A stretch of DNA of 64,000 nt, from assembly GCF_018143015.1 (NCBI RefSeq), contig NC_054743.1, forward strand, positions 33,319,934 through 33,383,933, in the 5' to 3' direction. The translations under genes were made by a program, and so were the position numbers. Positions 35,201-41,925 of this stretch are shown here, one piece after another. This DNA comes from Lytechinus variegatus (Eukaryota > Echinodermata > Echinoidea > Temnopleuroida > Toxopneustidae). Positions within the stretch are counted from its first letter, which is position 1; each line of letters starts with the position of its first letter. Under the pieces are notes generated by a model. It saw only the letters and a program-made list of their open reading frames with translations, did no database searches and was not told where the DNA came from.

Positions 35201-35973
35201 CGGGCAACTAATTGATATAAATTTTGGCTGTTTCTCGTATCTCTAGTTTACAGTATTAAAATGCTCTGTTAAGGTGATTGATGATATCTATATTACTTTG
35301 ATCTTCCACCCCACCTCGTGTGGCGTGTCTCAACAAATTGGCTTAATCAGCACAGAAACGTTTTTTAATTCATTTAACACAAGCTGTAAAATGTACCTTG
35401 CCAATGCCTAAACGTCTGTAGATATACTGATACGCTAAATGCAGTGTGTATTTATGATGTGACCATTATTATTGTATTACCCGCATTATTTTGACAAATC
35501 ATGTAGGTACTACACCTGTAGATAACCTCATTGGTATCGCAGCTGGTGTGGCGTCATCTGTAGCAGTGGTCATACTCGCCATTGCCATCATCACCCTAAT
35601 CGCCATACGATCACGTAGAAAACGTCACGAAAACGGTGCCTCGGCGGCGTCCGGTTCCAGTGTTAAACCACCGAGCCCGCCCCCGCGTGGCGATGGATCT
35701 CGATCACATGAAACAACCTTCACTTATGGAAAGGACGATGGCAGCCTGGTTGACGATGTCGGTGACGATCACCACTATTCGCGGGCGGTGTATTCTGCTA
35801 TCGACAATAAACCCGGTGATGAAGAGGAGGATCATTACTACATGATTCCTCAGAGTTGTGAGGAGAGTGACGTCATAACAGAAGGCCCGACTTACATCAA
35901 TGATCATGTGACTAAACCTAGAAGATACTTGGGCCAACATGTTACTCACGGTAATGATACAGAACTTGTATGA
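7112..35973 (+). CDS. 14x CUB-like type I receptor with ITAM-like tail (whole gene, 18 exons)
   Basis: The predicted protein has 2026 residues: signal peptide (1-22), fourteen CUB-like domains of 126-132 residues (23-1812), a Thr/Ser/Pro-rich stalk (1813-1877), a transmembrane helix (about 1879-1905), an RSRRKR stop-transfer and a 120-residue tail. Each domain is one exon with both introns in phase 1, and the exon lengths sum to one open frame. The domain signature is [FL]CGG at the start, a second Cys about 45 residues on, then VYDHP, SSxGGLT and NGPGFxAEA at the end. CUB domains bind protein or sugar ligands outside cells; here only the first of the usual two disulphides is kept. The tail holds seven tyrosines, including an ITAM-like pair. 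Exons were assembled by eye from splice consensus. I know no named orthologue; a scavenger- or pathogen-recognition role is inference. Confidence 0.85.
7853..8022. repeat. palindromic MITE, GCGTTTCATCA type
   Basis: The arm GGGGGCGTTTCATCA with TTTTCGTCCGACAAGT opposes ACTTGTCGGATGAAACG and CATGAAACGCTCCCC. There is no coding capacity. Confidence 0.55.
8156..8210. repeat. (CA)n(TA)n microsatellite
   Basis: About eight CA units run straight into about eighteen TA units. It is likely to vary in length between individuals. Confidence 0.85.
8490..8715. repeat. degenerate short-period repeat (TCTCAGTAATTTC-like)
   Basis: Units such as ATCTCAGTAATTTCAGTA and variants recur with a period of about 8-16 bp. 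The open frame reported across it is low in complexity and shows no protein signature. Confidence 0.5.
9296..9888. repeat. foldback MITE, GTCCACC family, copy 2
   Basis: The left edge AAGTCCACCCCAAC and right edge GAGGTGGACTTGACC enclose arms with ATCAAAATCGGATGTAAAA and its inverse. It ends 77 bp before CUB exon 2. Confidence 0.8.
9966..10355 (+). CDS. CUB receptor exon 2: domain 1
   Basis: The acceptor is ATACCAG and the donor ATAG|GTAGGT; length 390 nt. It is divergent: it has VCDD in place of CGG, and IYDDW in place of VYDHP. The end [13 protein letters not shown] and both cysteines are kept. It is the membrane-distal domain. Confidence 0.85.
10440..11500. other. intron 2, left part: no feature seen
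   Basis: AT-rich intron sequence with chance frames only. No exon with domain-like content or clear repeat was found. Confidence 0.4.
11505..11890 (-). mobile_element. LINE 3' end, minus strand
   Basis: On the - strand a frame near 11880-11790 reads [20 protein letters not shown] and on to a stop, the LINE C-terminal pattern LWNxLP..IK. A tail follows with AAGCCATAGGCTTTTGTAG and ends in AATTGAATTGAA repeats at 11505, typical of a LINE 3' terminus. It is 5'-truncated. Confidence 0.7.
13190..13260. repeat. (TA)n microsatellite
   Basis: TA repeats followed by TG/TA mixed repeats, 160 bp before CUB exon 3. Confidence 0.8.
13422..13814 (+). CDS. CUB receptor exon 3: domain 2
   Basis: 393 nt, phase 1 at both ends (AAACAG acceptor, TTGG|GTGAGT donor). 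It has [20 protein letters not shown] and [11 protein letters not shown], and ends [11 protein letters not shown]. The cysteine pair is intact. Confidence 0.88.
13938..14131. repeat. foldback MITE with TA duplication
   Basis: Arms containing TTGGGCAACATACTGTCCAC and the inverse GTGGACAGCATGTTGCCCAA, plus ACTACCCAGAGTTGGATAAA against its inverse, form a hairpin of about 194 bp with TA at 13936-13937 and 14132-14133. The outer ends (CACACAAAA and TTTTAAGAGTG) resemble the CACTGT-type MITEs. Confidence 0.75.
14880..15185. repeat. G/C-run repeat, GGGGGGAC family
   Basis: Starts GGGCGGAAATCCCAGGGGGG and holds runs of G and C around CCCCCCTACTATTTTGGG, then two TTTTTTTTGCTTGTCAAAT units. Related stretches lie at 30582-30872, 52125-52370 and 55436-55700. 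It is non-coding. Confidence 0.5.
15301..15547. repeat. MITE rich in CACAGTGTGA
   Basis: The outer parts AGACCACAGTGTGATCATAG and CACACACTGTGAGACCATGT are inverse to each other, and CACAGTGT or ACACTGTG recurs at least eight times inside. It sits just before CUB exon 4. Confidence 0.55.
15599..15976 (+). CDS. CUB receptor exon 4: domain 3, one Cys lost
   Basis: 378 nt. The first Cys (LCGG) is present but its partner position reads IDFTLHI, so the domain has a single unpaired cysteine. VYDYP replaces VYDHP. The donor reads ATTG|GCAAGT, a GC-AG intron rather than GT-AG. Confidence 0.85.
16396..16779 (+). CDS. CUB receptor exon 5: domain 4, no Cys
   Basis: 384 nt, phase 1 at both ends. The start reads FAGG instead of FCGG and the second position LDILFHI, so the domain contains no cysteine at all, while VYDHP and [13 protein letters not shown] are kept. 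The acceptor has tandem CAGCAG, which could add or drop one residue. Confidence 0.87.
16845..16930. repeat. partial foldback MITE, second copy of the 359-498 family
   Basis: TGGATGGCAAAGTTACCATAA followed by AACTTTTATGCAACGGGGC is the inverse of the left arm at 359-410. Only one arm is clear. Confidence 0.5.
17136..17513 (+). CDS. CUB receptor exon 6: domain 5
   Basis: 378 nt (TCTTGCAG acceptor, CTAG|GTATTT donor). Consensus domain with [36 protein letters not shown] and [13 protein letters not shown]. Confidence 0.9.
17735..21710. mobile_element. DNA transposon with about 750-bp inverted repeats
   Basis: The ends GTCCAGTCAAT and their inverse are flanked by TA. The arms (about 17735-18480 and 20930-21710) are long inverted copies; each arm is itself two tandem units of about 310 bp. 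Every unit carries the palindrome ATTTGCATATTATGCAAAT or a near match twice, eight in all. The interior holds decayed coding on the - strand (an acidic [20 protein letters not shown] stretch near 18860, and [15 protein letters not shown] near 19300) that I could not place in a transposase family. Stops are frequent, so it is inactive. It lies in the intron between CUB exons 6 and 7. Confidence 0.75.
20278..20840. repeat. foldback made of GAAAGACC/GGTCTTTC units
   Basis: The ends CCACAGAGGGGAGACCTTTG and, in reverse complement, CCACAGAGACCAAGACCTCT form an inverted repeat, and the interior is packed with variants of CTTTCAATGATCTTTC and its inverse every 20-40 bp. It is nested inside the 4 kb transposon. 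Confidence 0.6.
21844..22227 (+). CDS. CUB receptor exon 7: domain 6
   Basis: 384 nt (TTTTCAAAG acceptor, TTAG|GTAGTG donor). [18 protein letters not shown] and [13 protein letters not shown] are present. It follows the long intron that holds the 4 kb transposon. Confidence 0.9.
22575..22970 (+). CDS. CUB receptor exon 8: domain 7
   Basis: 396 nt, the longest of the set (ATGTAAG acceptor, CTGG|GTATGT donor). FCGG and SKCEIHI keep the cysteine pair; HFYDNP replaces VYDHP; the end is [13 protein letters not shown]. Confidence 0.88.
22990..23790. other. intron 8, left part: no feature seen
   Basis: No exon-like frame, RNA gene or clear repeat in this part of the intron. Confidence 0.4.
23797..24035. 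repeat. direct repeat of about 60 bp, two copies
   Basis: GTTTGAGTGATGAAGGGTTAA with CTGACGAGTATCTTGAAGAA at 23797-23850 recurs, slightly changed, at 23975-24030. Function unknown. Confidence 0.6.
24360..25620. repeat. AGGTCA-rich repeat
   Basis: AGGTCA or GGGTCA and the inverses (TGACCT, TTTGACC) occur many times, with two blocks reading CACGTGATCAAGGTCA-like near 24380 and 24535 and inverse forms near 25265-25330. This looks like an old dispersed repeat that contains nuclear-receptor half-site sequence. Confidence 0.5.
25855..26405. repeat. foldback MITE, GTCCACC family, copy 3
   Basis: CATAAAAATCAGATGTAAAA on the left and the GTGGGGTGGACATGACCTTTAA edge on the right identify it. The left terminus is eroded. 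A 15-18 bp poly-C run at 26187 lies inside it. Confidence 0.65.
26563..26943 (+). CDS. CUB receptor exon 9: domain 8
   Basis: 381 nt (GACGTTGCAG acceptor, TTAG|GTGACT donor). FCGG and ISCVLSI keep the cysteine pair; VHDHP replaces [17 protein letters not shown] follows; the end [12 protein letters not shown] departs from NGPGF. Confidence 0.87.
27388..27765 (+). CDS. CUB receptor exon 10: domain 9
   Basis: 378 nt (TATCTTGCAG acceptor, CTTG|GTAAAT donor). [26 protein letters not shown] and [13 protein letters not shown]: a consensus member. Confidence 0.9.
28090..28715. repeat. foldback element in intron 10
   Basis: TTAGATGGGTCAGCAGCCAG at 28226 is matched in inverse by CTGGCTGCTGACCCATCTAA at 28499. 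Outer parts (TGATTTTTT.., TTTTCACACTTG) pair more loosely. No coding capacity was seen. Confidence 0.6.
28921..28998. repeat. (TTC)n-rich polypyrimidine tract
   Basis: TTC and CTT repeats run for about 78 bp; the serine-rich open frame over them is a by-product of the microsatellite. Confidence 0.85.
29225..29300 (+). repeat. SINE 3' tail fragment
   Basis: GAGAGACC..GGTCATAGCGATTCAGTT, CGCCTCCCAGACAGGTGACG and an A-rich end repeat the tail of the fuller SINE at 52750-53130. The tRNA-like head is absent. It ends 95 bp before CUB exon 11. Confidence 0.6.
29396..29782 (+). CDS. CUB receptor exon 11: domain 10
   Basis: 387 nt (TTCTTTTGAG acceptor, TTCG|GTAATT donor). [21 protein letters not shown] and [15 protein letters not shown]. 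The end carries two extra residues before the splice. Confidence 0.88.
29858..29925. repeat. (AGT)n microsatellite
   Basis: AGT repeated about ten times with AGA and ATA variants, followed by TAATAA-type repeats near 30025-30060. Confidence 0.8.
30582..30872. repeat. G/C-run repeat with GGCGGCGGAAG ends
   Basis: ATTGGCGGCGGAAGC at the left is matched in inverse by ACTTCCGCCGCCTATGG at the right; the interior has several AATTTTAGGGGGG-like units and AAAAAAAAAGGTCATCAACC units. It lies 85 bp before CUB exon 12. Confidence 0.6.
30957..31340 (+). CDS. CUB receptor exon 12: domain 11
   Basis: 384 nt (TTTAATTCAG acceptor, CAAG|GTGGGC donor). [34 protein letters not shown] and [13 protein letters not shown]. 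Confidence 0.88.
31460..31640. repeat. MITE rich in CACAGTGT
   Basis: AACACAGTGTCAATCACAGT on the left opposes GATCACACCATCGGGACTGT on the right, with several ACAGTGT and ACACTGT units between. It is related to 15301-15547 and sits between CUB exons 12 and 13. Confidence 0.55.
31701..32078 (+). CDS. CUB receptor exon 13: domain 12, four Cys
   Basis: 378 nt (TATATTTCAG acceptor, GCAG|GTAAAG donor). Besides LCGG and LYCKI it has cysteines in ITCPPE and VFTCTG, so this domain may carry a second disulphide. IFDVP replaces VYDHP and the GGLT block is lost. Confidence 0.85.
32524..32901 (+). CDS. CUB receptor exon 14: domain 13
   Basis: 378 nt (GAATTTTCAG acceptor, TTAG|GTATTG donor). [37 protein letters not shown] and [13 protein letters not shown]. 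Confidence 0.88.
33575..33955 (+). CDS. CUB receptor exon 15: domain 14
   Basis: 381 nt (TCACTCACAG acceptor, CAAG|GTACGT donor). This membrane-proximal domain starts ACGGY, keeps [10 protein letters not shown], and ends [13 protein letters not shown]. It is more divergent than the middle domains. Confidence 0.86.
33990..34185. repeat. (GAT)n-rich minisatellite
   Basis: GATGATGATG units with GGTGATG variants cover about 190 bp; the Met-rich open frame here is an artefact of it. Confidence 0.8.
34333..34392 (+). CDS. CUB receptor exon 16: stalk
   Basis: A 60-nt exon (TTCCTTCAG acceptor, ACAG|GTGTGC donor) encodes 20 residues, mostly Thr, Ser and Pro. It looks like a mucin-type O-glycosylated stalk and, being 60 nt in symmetric phase 1, could be skipped without a frameshift. 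Confidence 0.7.
34874..34990 (+). CDS. CUB receptor exon 17: stalk
   Basis: 117 nt (GTTAGCAG acceptor, AACG|GTATGT donor) encode 39 residues rich in Thr and Ser, including [13 protein letters not shown]. It extends the stalk between domain 14 and the membrane and is also symmetric in phase 1. Confidence 0.75.
35507..35973 (+). CDS. CUB receptor exon 18: transmembrane helix and signalling tail
   Basis: The exon encodes a hydrophobic helix with a small-residue start ([20 protein letters not shown]), basic RSRRKR, a proline stretch ([10 protein letters not shown]) and a tyrosine-rich tail. [19 protein letters not shown] (protein residues about 1967-1985) is YxxI-x11-YxxI, an ITAM-like pair with the wide spacing known from Fc-gamma-RIIA. 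PTYINDH fits a Grb2-type YxN site and RRYLGQ a STAT3-type YxxQ. Function of each site is inference from motif rules. The stop is TGA. Confidence 0.88.
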
Positions 35974-36002
35974 TCATGATCTTTACAAATATATAGAAGC
36001 AG

Positions 36003-36008
36003 AATAAA
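36003..36008 (+). terminator. polyadenylation signal of the CUB receptor
   Basis: AATAAA lies 30 nt after the TGA stop, so the 3' UTR would be very short. It is the first canonical signal downstream. Confidence 0.55.
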
Positions 36009-36009
36009 G

Positions 36010-37715
36010 GCTGTAATCCTGGAGTCGAATAGAGGTATCACGAATGATTCGCCTAGATTTTAAGCCAATGGGCAGGCATTGTTAGAAAATATTATCTCAT
36101 TTAAGCGAGCTGAGTGCATGCGACGTCATAAAATTATTGAAATCATTTCATAATCTCTAGTTGAATCTGTCTGTTGCTCTAATTTTCCTGCATTTATCTC
36201 AATCACCTTGAAGTCAGTGTTATCTTCCTTTTAAGTGCACCTTTTTTGCTTGCATGGTCGTTGAATTTAAGCCTTAATCAGACCAATATGCAAAGAAGTA
36301 CATTTGTGTTTTTTAAATACAAAATGCTTGTGAGTTTGTGTGTTTTTCATTTTGAAACTGCGTTTACCCAGAAATTTCGAATTACAAGCATAATAATGTA
36401 GAATTTTGAATTTAGATGAATGCAATGGGTTATAACACAGATAAAATACTTTGTGCCAAGAATTTTTTACCTTACCTAACACATTTCCATCAATTGATTG
36501 TTTGATGTATTTATGGAGCTCTTAATTTGTTCATTCTAAGGTGAGACGTAACTTTAAAGAGGTGATTTATATTTGACATTTTTTACATCATTACCTATCA
36601 TTTACTGTAAATGTGTCTCAGGATTTTTCACCCAAAGCCGCCTTTATAACAACGCCTTGTTCAGAATATGTCAGCCCACACCTACTTATTTATTCTTTTG
36701 CTCTGTACTTACGGCTGAATATTATTTAAAAGAAAACTCACTAATGACATTTCAAACTGTCTGTTCGTAGTTATGACGTTTTAAGTTGTTAATGGTATTT
36801 ACAATTCTCATATTTAACTAATACCATTTTCTGTGAATTGATGTATTTCTCCTGGAATTTTATTATTTACCTGCTTACTTTAACATCTGGGTTGGAATAA
36901 AATGTAAACTTTAAAAAAATATCATTATCAATTGGTAATAAGACGATATGTGCATACATGTCAATCAGATTTCTAAACCAATTACTTTAACATAAATTAC
37001 CGTAGCGTGAAGAAAAAATTATGTTCACAAAATTCCCCCAATTTTCATATGTGTCGAATCCAAGAAATAGAATATTGCCCTCCCCCTTTCTCTCCCCCCC
37101 CCCCTCTCTCTCTCTCTCTCTCTTTCTCCTTTTCTCTATCAATATCCCCTACTCTTTCATATTATCCACCCGTCCATTTTCTTCTCCTTCGTCCCCCATA
37201 TCTTATGCTGTAGATTTTCGTTCTATTTATGATAAATTTTGAAATGCTTCTATTGTTCAGTTTTTAATCTGTTTATTCTTAAGCCCACCTGAATCTTTTA
37301 ATGTTCATTGGTTCTATGACGTTTGTTCCGGTGACAATCTTTCTGCTGTAAAATACCACAGTGGAACTTTCACCCTTTATCAACCCTAACCCTATAGACG
37401 AAATAAAAACACATAGCAAATGTCGCGTGATCCATTCATTGTCTATTACCAGTCAAATGTAAGATTTTTTGAAACTTTATTCTTATGTCTCTACATAATG
37501 TAAAATAGTTCAGCCATTCATTGCTCATGTCGAATCCTGCTACACCAATCATTTAGTCGTGTATATATCGTGTTGTAAATCTATGATATGACAGGTAGTC
37601 TCAATAATCGTAAAGTGTCCCTCCATGCAAATGACACGTGTATGTACGTAGCAAATAAAACAAAAATAGCAAATGTGAACACTCAGTTTGTGAACAACCT
37701 TAATGGTGATCTTGC
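36010..37715. other. intergenic, no gene seen; (CT)n at 37090-37130
   Basis: Between the receptor polyadenylation signal and the next MITE I see only AT-rich sequence and one C/T-rich microsatellite. Reported frames are short and lack signatures. Confidence 0.4.
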
Positions 37716-37721
37716 TACAGT

Positions 37722-38335
37722 TAAAGGTCAAGGCCACCTCAGAAAAATGTTGATTTATATCAATAGAGAAAAATCAGACAAGCACAATGCTGAAAGTTTC
37801 ATCAAAATCGGATGTAAAATAAGAAAGTTATGACATTTCAAAGTTTCGCTTATTTTCAACAAAATAGTTATATGAACGAGCCAGTTACATCCAAATGAGA
37901 GAGTCGATGACGTCACTCACTCACTATTTCTTTTGTTTTTTATTGTTTAATTTATACAATATTTCAATTTTTACGAATTTGATGATAAGGACCTCATTGC
38001 CTGAAGCACAAAATGTTAAAATAATGGAATTCCACGTGTTCAGGGAGGAATGAAACTTCATTTCACATGATAATGACGAGAAAATAAAAATATTTCATAG
38101 TTCATATAATAAAATACAAAAGAAATAGTGAGTGAGTGATGTCATCAATTCTCTCATTTGGATGTAACTGGCTCCTTCATACAACTATTTTGTTGAAAAT
38201 AAGCGAAACTTTAAAATGCCATAACTTTCTTATTTTACATCCGATTTTGATGAAATTTTCAGTGTTATGCTTGTTGAATTTTTCACTTTTTATTCAAATC
38301 AAGTTTTTGTTGGGGTGGACTTGTCCTTTAACATA
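37722..38335. repeat. foldback MITE, GTCCACC family, copy 4
   Basis: AAAGGTCAAGGCCACCTCAG at the left and GGGGTGGACTTGTCCTTTAA at the right, with ATCAAAATCGGATGTAAAAT and its inverse inside. It is among the best-preserved copies in the window. Confidence 0.82.
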
Positions 38336-38339
38336 ATTA

Positions 38340-38985
38340 GCGAAGAATAGATTGAATATCGATATATGCCGAGTTTTTGTTGGTTTGGAGTAGACATCGG
38401 ATTATAAAGATAGAGGTACCAAATGTTTTCATAGGACCTAATGCAATCAAAAGAGTCAATCAAATGAAATACTTCGGAATTTTGATTGATCAATATCTTG
38501 AGCCAGAAGCAAACAGAAAAACTGAAACGAGGAAAGAAAGAAACGCATGACTAAACAAACAGCGCTTGTATTGTATTAGAGTTCAATACAAAGCAAATTT
38601 GATTACTGTGATGTAATTTGGGGGAACTTAGGGAAATCAGTTAGTAATAATATATTCAAAGCTTCAGAATAGATCCCTTCGTTGTGTTTTGGATGTGTCT
38701 GGATGTATCCACTTGAACTAGTATGTAATAACTGGTAGATAGAAGAAATATAGGCTACGTGCACTTAATACAATTTATGAAATAACGCATGGTATGCTGC
38801 CAGAAATTACGTGTATGTTAAAGATCTTCATCCGTAGAAATACAATTACTGCCAGAGAAAACCAACTATAAGAAAAGAAGTCTCCAATGAAGGGGTGCTA
38901 GAAGCTGGAATAAACTACCCAATGATGTAAAAATAGCTAATTTTGACAGATTTAAATTGGACACAAGAGTGTTTTGAGCCCCCCC
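38340..38985 (+). mobile_element. LINE 3' half fragment, decayed
   Basis: Frame-shifted pieces read MKYFGILID, then YCDVIWGNLGKSVSNNIFK, then LQNRSLRCVLDVSG, LRALNTIYEITHGMLPEIT and finally WNKLPNDVKIANFDRFKLDT. This is the order of the region after the reverse transcriptase in CR1/Jockey-type LINEs. Stops and shifts are common. A poly-C run follows at 38977. Confidence 0.75.
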
Positions 38986-39239
38986 CCCCCCCAATTTTTC
39001 CCCTTTGTTTTGAATATATATATTTTTTCCTTTCTTTTATGAATACTTTTGCTTTTGTGTAATATCAATTTTTTATCTGTACATTGAATTGTATTACTTT
39101 GCATTTCTTAATTATACATGTAGTGTGTTTTTATTATAAACGGAAGTTCTGAAGAACAGACATCAACCGATGTACGTGTACCGTCACGTGTCGAAAGAGA
39201 ATAAATGAAAAATGAAATGAAATATTTTTACGTCTCAAA

Positions 39240-39560
39240 TATATATATATGAGATGGAGAGTATGGAGAGGGCCGTAGCAAGGTCAATATCAGTCTTCAT
39301 CAAGCTTTCGGGTACATGCCCTTCATCAGGATCTGAATCAATATATATAATACAAAATACAGGCCTACTAATAATAATGTTAAATAAAATACAATGCAAT
39401 ATATATCGGAGATAAGTAATTATAGTCCATAAATAATAGCCAATGATTTATATAAGGTTATGGTGAGTCAATATGTTACGAATATGTAAATGAATATGAA
39501 CAAAATATTAATAATTGGTTATTATTTATGGACTATAATTACTTATCTCCTTGATACATT
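39240..39560. repeat. inverted repeat next to a dispersed-repeat end
   Basis: GGAGATAAGTAATTATAGTC at 39408 is matched in inverse at 39522-39551, with about 60-bp arms around a 70-bp loop. To the left, the - strand reads CCTGATGAAGGGCATGTACC then CGAAAGCTTGATGAAGACTG, a motif seen at the ends of many invertebrate retroelements. The parent element is not identified. Confidence 0.45.
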
Positions 39561-40185
39561 GCATTATGTTGTATTTATCATTGATATACACATACATATG
39601 CTCACGATCACAAAGTGCATGCAATGTCCAATATGCAGATTTAATCCACTGCTCCATTTCGATTTATGATGTATTTATTGTAATCATTTTTTTACGATTT
39701 GTACTGGAGATAAAAAGTTTGATTGTATGTCTGCCTTCCAGAACATCTACATCCATCTTCAATATATTTCAATCCATTTGCCAACTCCAACTACGTGCAT
39801 GAAAAAAGAGGTTAACAGGATGTCCAGAATCATGAACGCATGTGTCCTATGTTATTCATAAAAAATATAGGATAACCCACATCCTGGCCTTTCGATCCAG
39901 ATTCAACAACAATAATACAGTGCGAGTCAGAAAAAAGCTTTACACCTTTATAACTTTTGTAATTTTTGCGGGTTTAGATAGGGTACCTTTTCCTGTTTCT
40001 TTTAATACCGAATTTGTTAGGATCATATGTCCTGGTTGACTAAGCATGAGTGAGTGAAGCCGACTAGTTGAAAACCCATTTGCACCAACTATAATCAATA
40101 AGGAGTATTTTGCTCAGCGACCATGGCGACGCGGAATGAATCCTACAACGTAACTAATGCACTGAAAATACAAGTCAAAGTCTTT

Positions 40186-40526
40186 CGGCGTGTTTCTACA
40201 GATAATCGTTAAAAAACGACTGAACTTTTTTCCGGAATCTAAAAATCGTATCGCCCTTATACCAACCCGTTTCCACAGAGCGAATAATCAGATTAACTCA
40301 CATTCTACGTCGCGGAACACGGCAACCACCTCCTAGGGCCGTCTGCACCATCCCGAGTTTTCAAATTAGCGCGCTCTTAGAGATACCTTTTGGAGGTGGT
40401 TATGAGAAACCGTATTTTGCGCGATGCGGTTTACCAATAAACCACATCGCGTCTGTTTCTACAGGGAAGTTTTCCGGAATTATGCGCGTCTAATACCGTT
40501 AAACGATTCTCTGTAGAAACACGCCG
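40186..40526. repeat. MITE with 16-bp perfect ends, CGGCGTGTTTCTACAG
   Basis: CGGCGTGTTTCTACAG at the left is matched exactly in inverse at the right, and the pairing extends loosely to about 30 bp (ATAATCGTTAAA against GTTAAACGATTCTC). The interior is unusually rich in CG dinucleotides. No target duplication is clear. Confidence 0.65.
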
Positions 40527-40529
40527 AAT

Positions 40530-41925
40530 GTTGAGAGTCGGTGAAAAAGCAGTTTCGTTCAAGACTCATCTGGACACACGACATATTTTCGTCAGCTTTG
40601 AAACATCGGACGAACCTACTTTTCCAATTCACCGATTTTCATACATAAGAACGAATAAAGAAAAATAATTCGTCATAATAATTATAAACTCTATTTCAAT
40701 GATTTCATGCCGAGCTGCAGGTAGGGGACATGGGAACTGCCATAGCTAAACTTGACGTTGTAAATTATTCAAAAGATTGAACGTTGTATTTGGACTTATA
40801 GGGCTCAACTCCCAATGTCTAACGAATTTAAAGTACACCAATGCACATTATCAAGGGCATAGGGTAAGAACATCTGATGGCAGATGTTAACATAGTACAT
40901 TACATTATTTGATTTACGATCCTGCATGTCCCAACGTGGCAAAGACCAAAGAAGCAGTTTATACGAATGTCAACTCGAAAAGTTATAATATCTTACTCTA
41001 AATCATAATTTGAACTGTTCTCGAGCAGGGAAATTCCTGTTATGGGATGTACCATCTTGAAAGATCAAATGAAATGAAAAAAAAATAATTATTCTTCACT
41101 CAAATCAGCTCCAACAGGAGGTAAGGTTATTCAGTGTGCCCGGTAAGTTTATCTGGTTTGGAAACTCATATTTGACCGCCGCCAGGTCCGCCGCAAAGGT
41201 ACCTTTGCAGTATTAAAGGCCAAATATGGAAAATGGTACAAAAACGTACCAGTCAATTGCCCATGTCACCGTTTTATGGTGCAAAGTAATTTCACAAAAG
41301 GAAAGAAAAAACAAACTAGAGCGAAGTTTGCATAGAAATTTCAAAGAAAACAAACTAGGGCATAGTGGAAACGGAGTGATGAAGATGCGATAAACATGGT
41401 AGATAGGTATTATCATAAATATGTTGTAGGAAAGCATTGGTAAAACTATGTACAGAAGCTAAATACATCAACCTTGTCAAATACACATCGGGAGTTCGTT
41501 TGTATAAATCGGATCCGTTGATACCATTCTGTGTTATTCAAATAAATACATTTACTATTATAAAGGATCTTTCATAAATGAACCCAGAAGTCCAAATTAG
41601 TCTGAGAACATGTACTAGTAGCTTGTTCAAAACCACAATAAGAGGAGGCTTGCGAGAGAAACCATTGCAATTACATTTCGCTAACTCGGAATTTACTACC
41701 GTCTTGTTTGTAGATGACTCATATAATTTACAGTGCTTGGGAGAGGAAATTTACAAGACCAGATGTCATGCAAGTCGATAGCAAAATACGATAACAGTGT
41801 TTAGCATATTGTTTGATAGTCGGTCCTTTCTTGAATCGGTTGAAGATATCCATCGCTGTTGGCACGCGTTTGTGGTTCTATCTGTTCATTCGTAGCTATC
41901 GGAGATGCATAGTCATTATTGATAT
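40530..41925. other. intergenic, no feature seen
   Basis: Only short chance frames lie here. This is the region 3' of the Ig receptor gene on the - strand; no obvious polyadenylation signal close to its stop stood out. Confidence 0.4.

Noticed and set aside
38340-38985. A host gene in this stretch
   Set aside because: The translated pieces follow the LINE C-terminal order and carry many stops and shifts.
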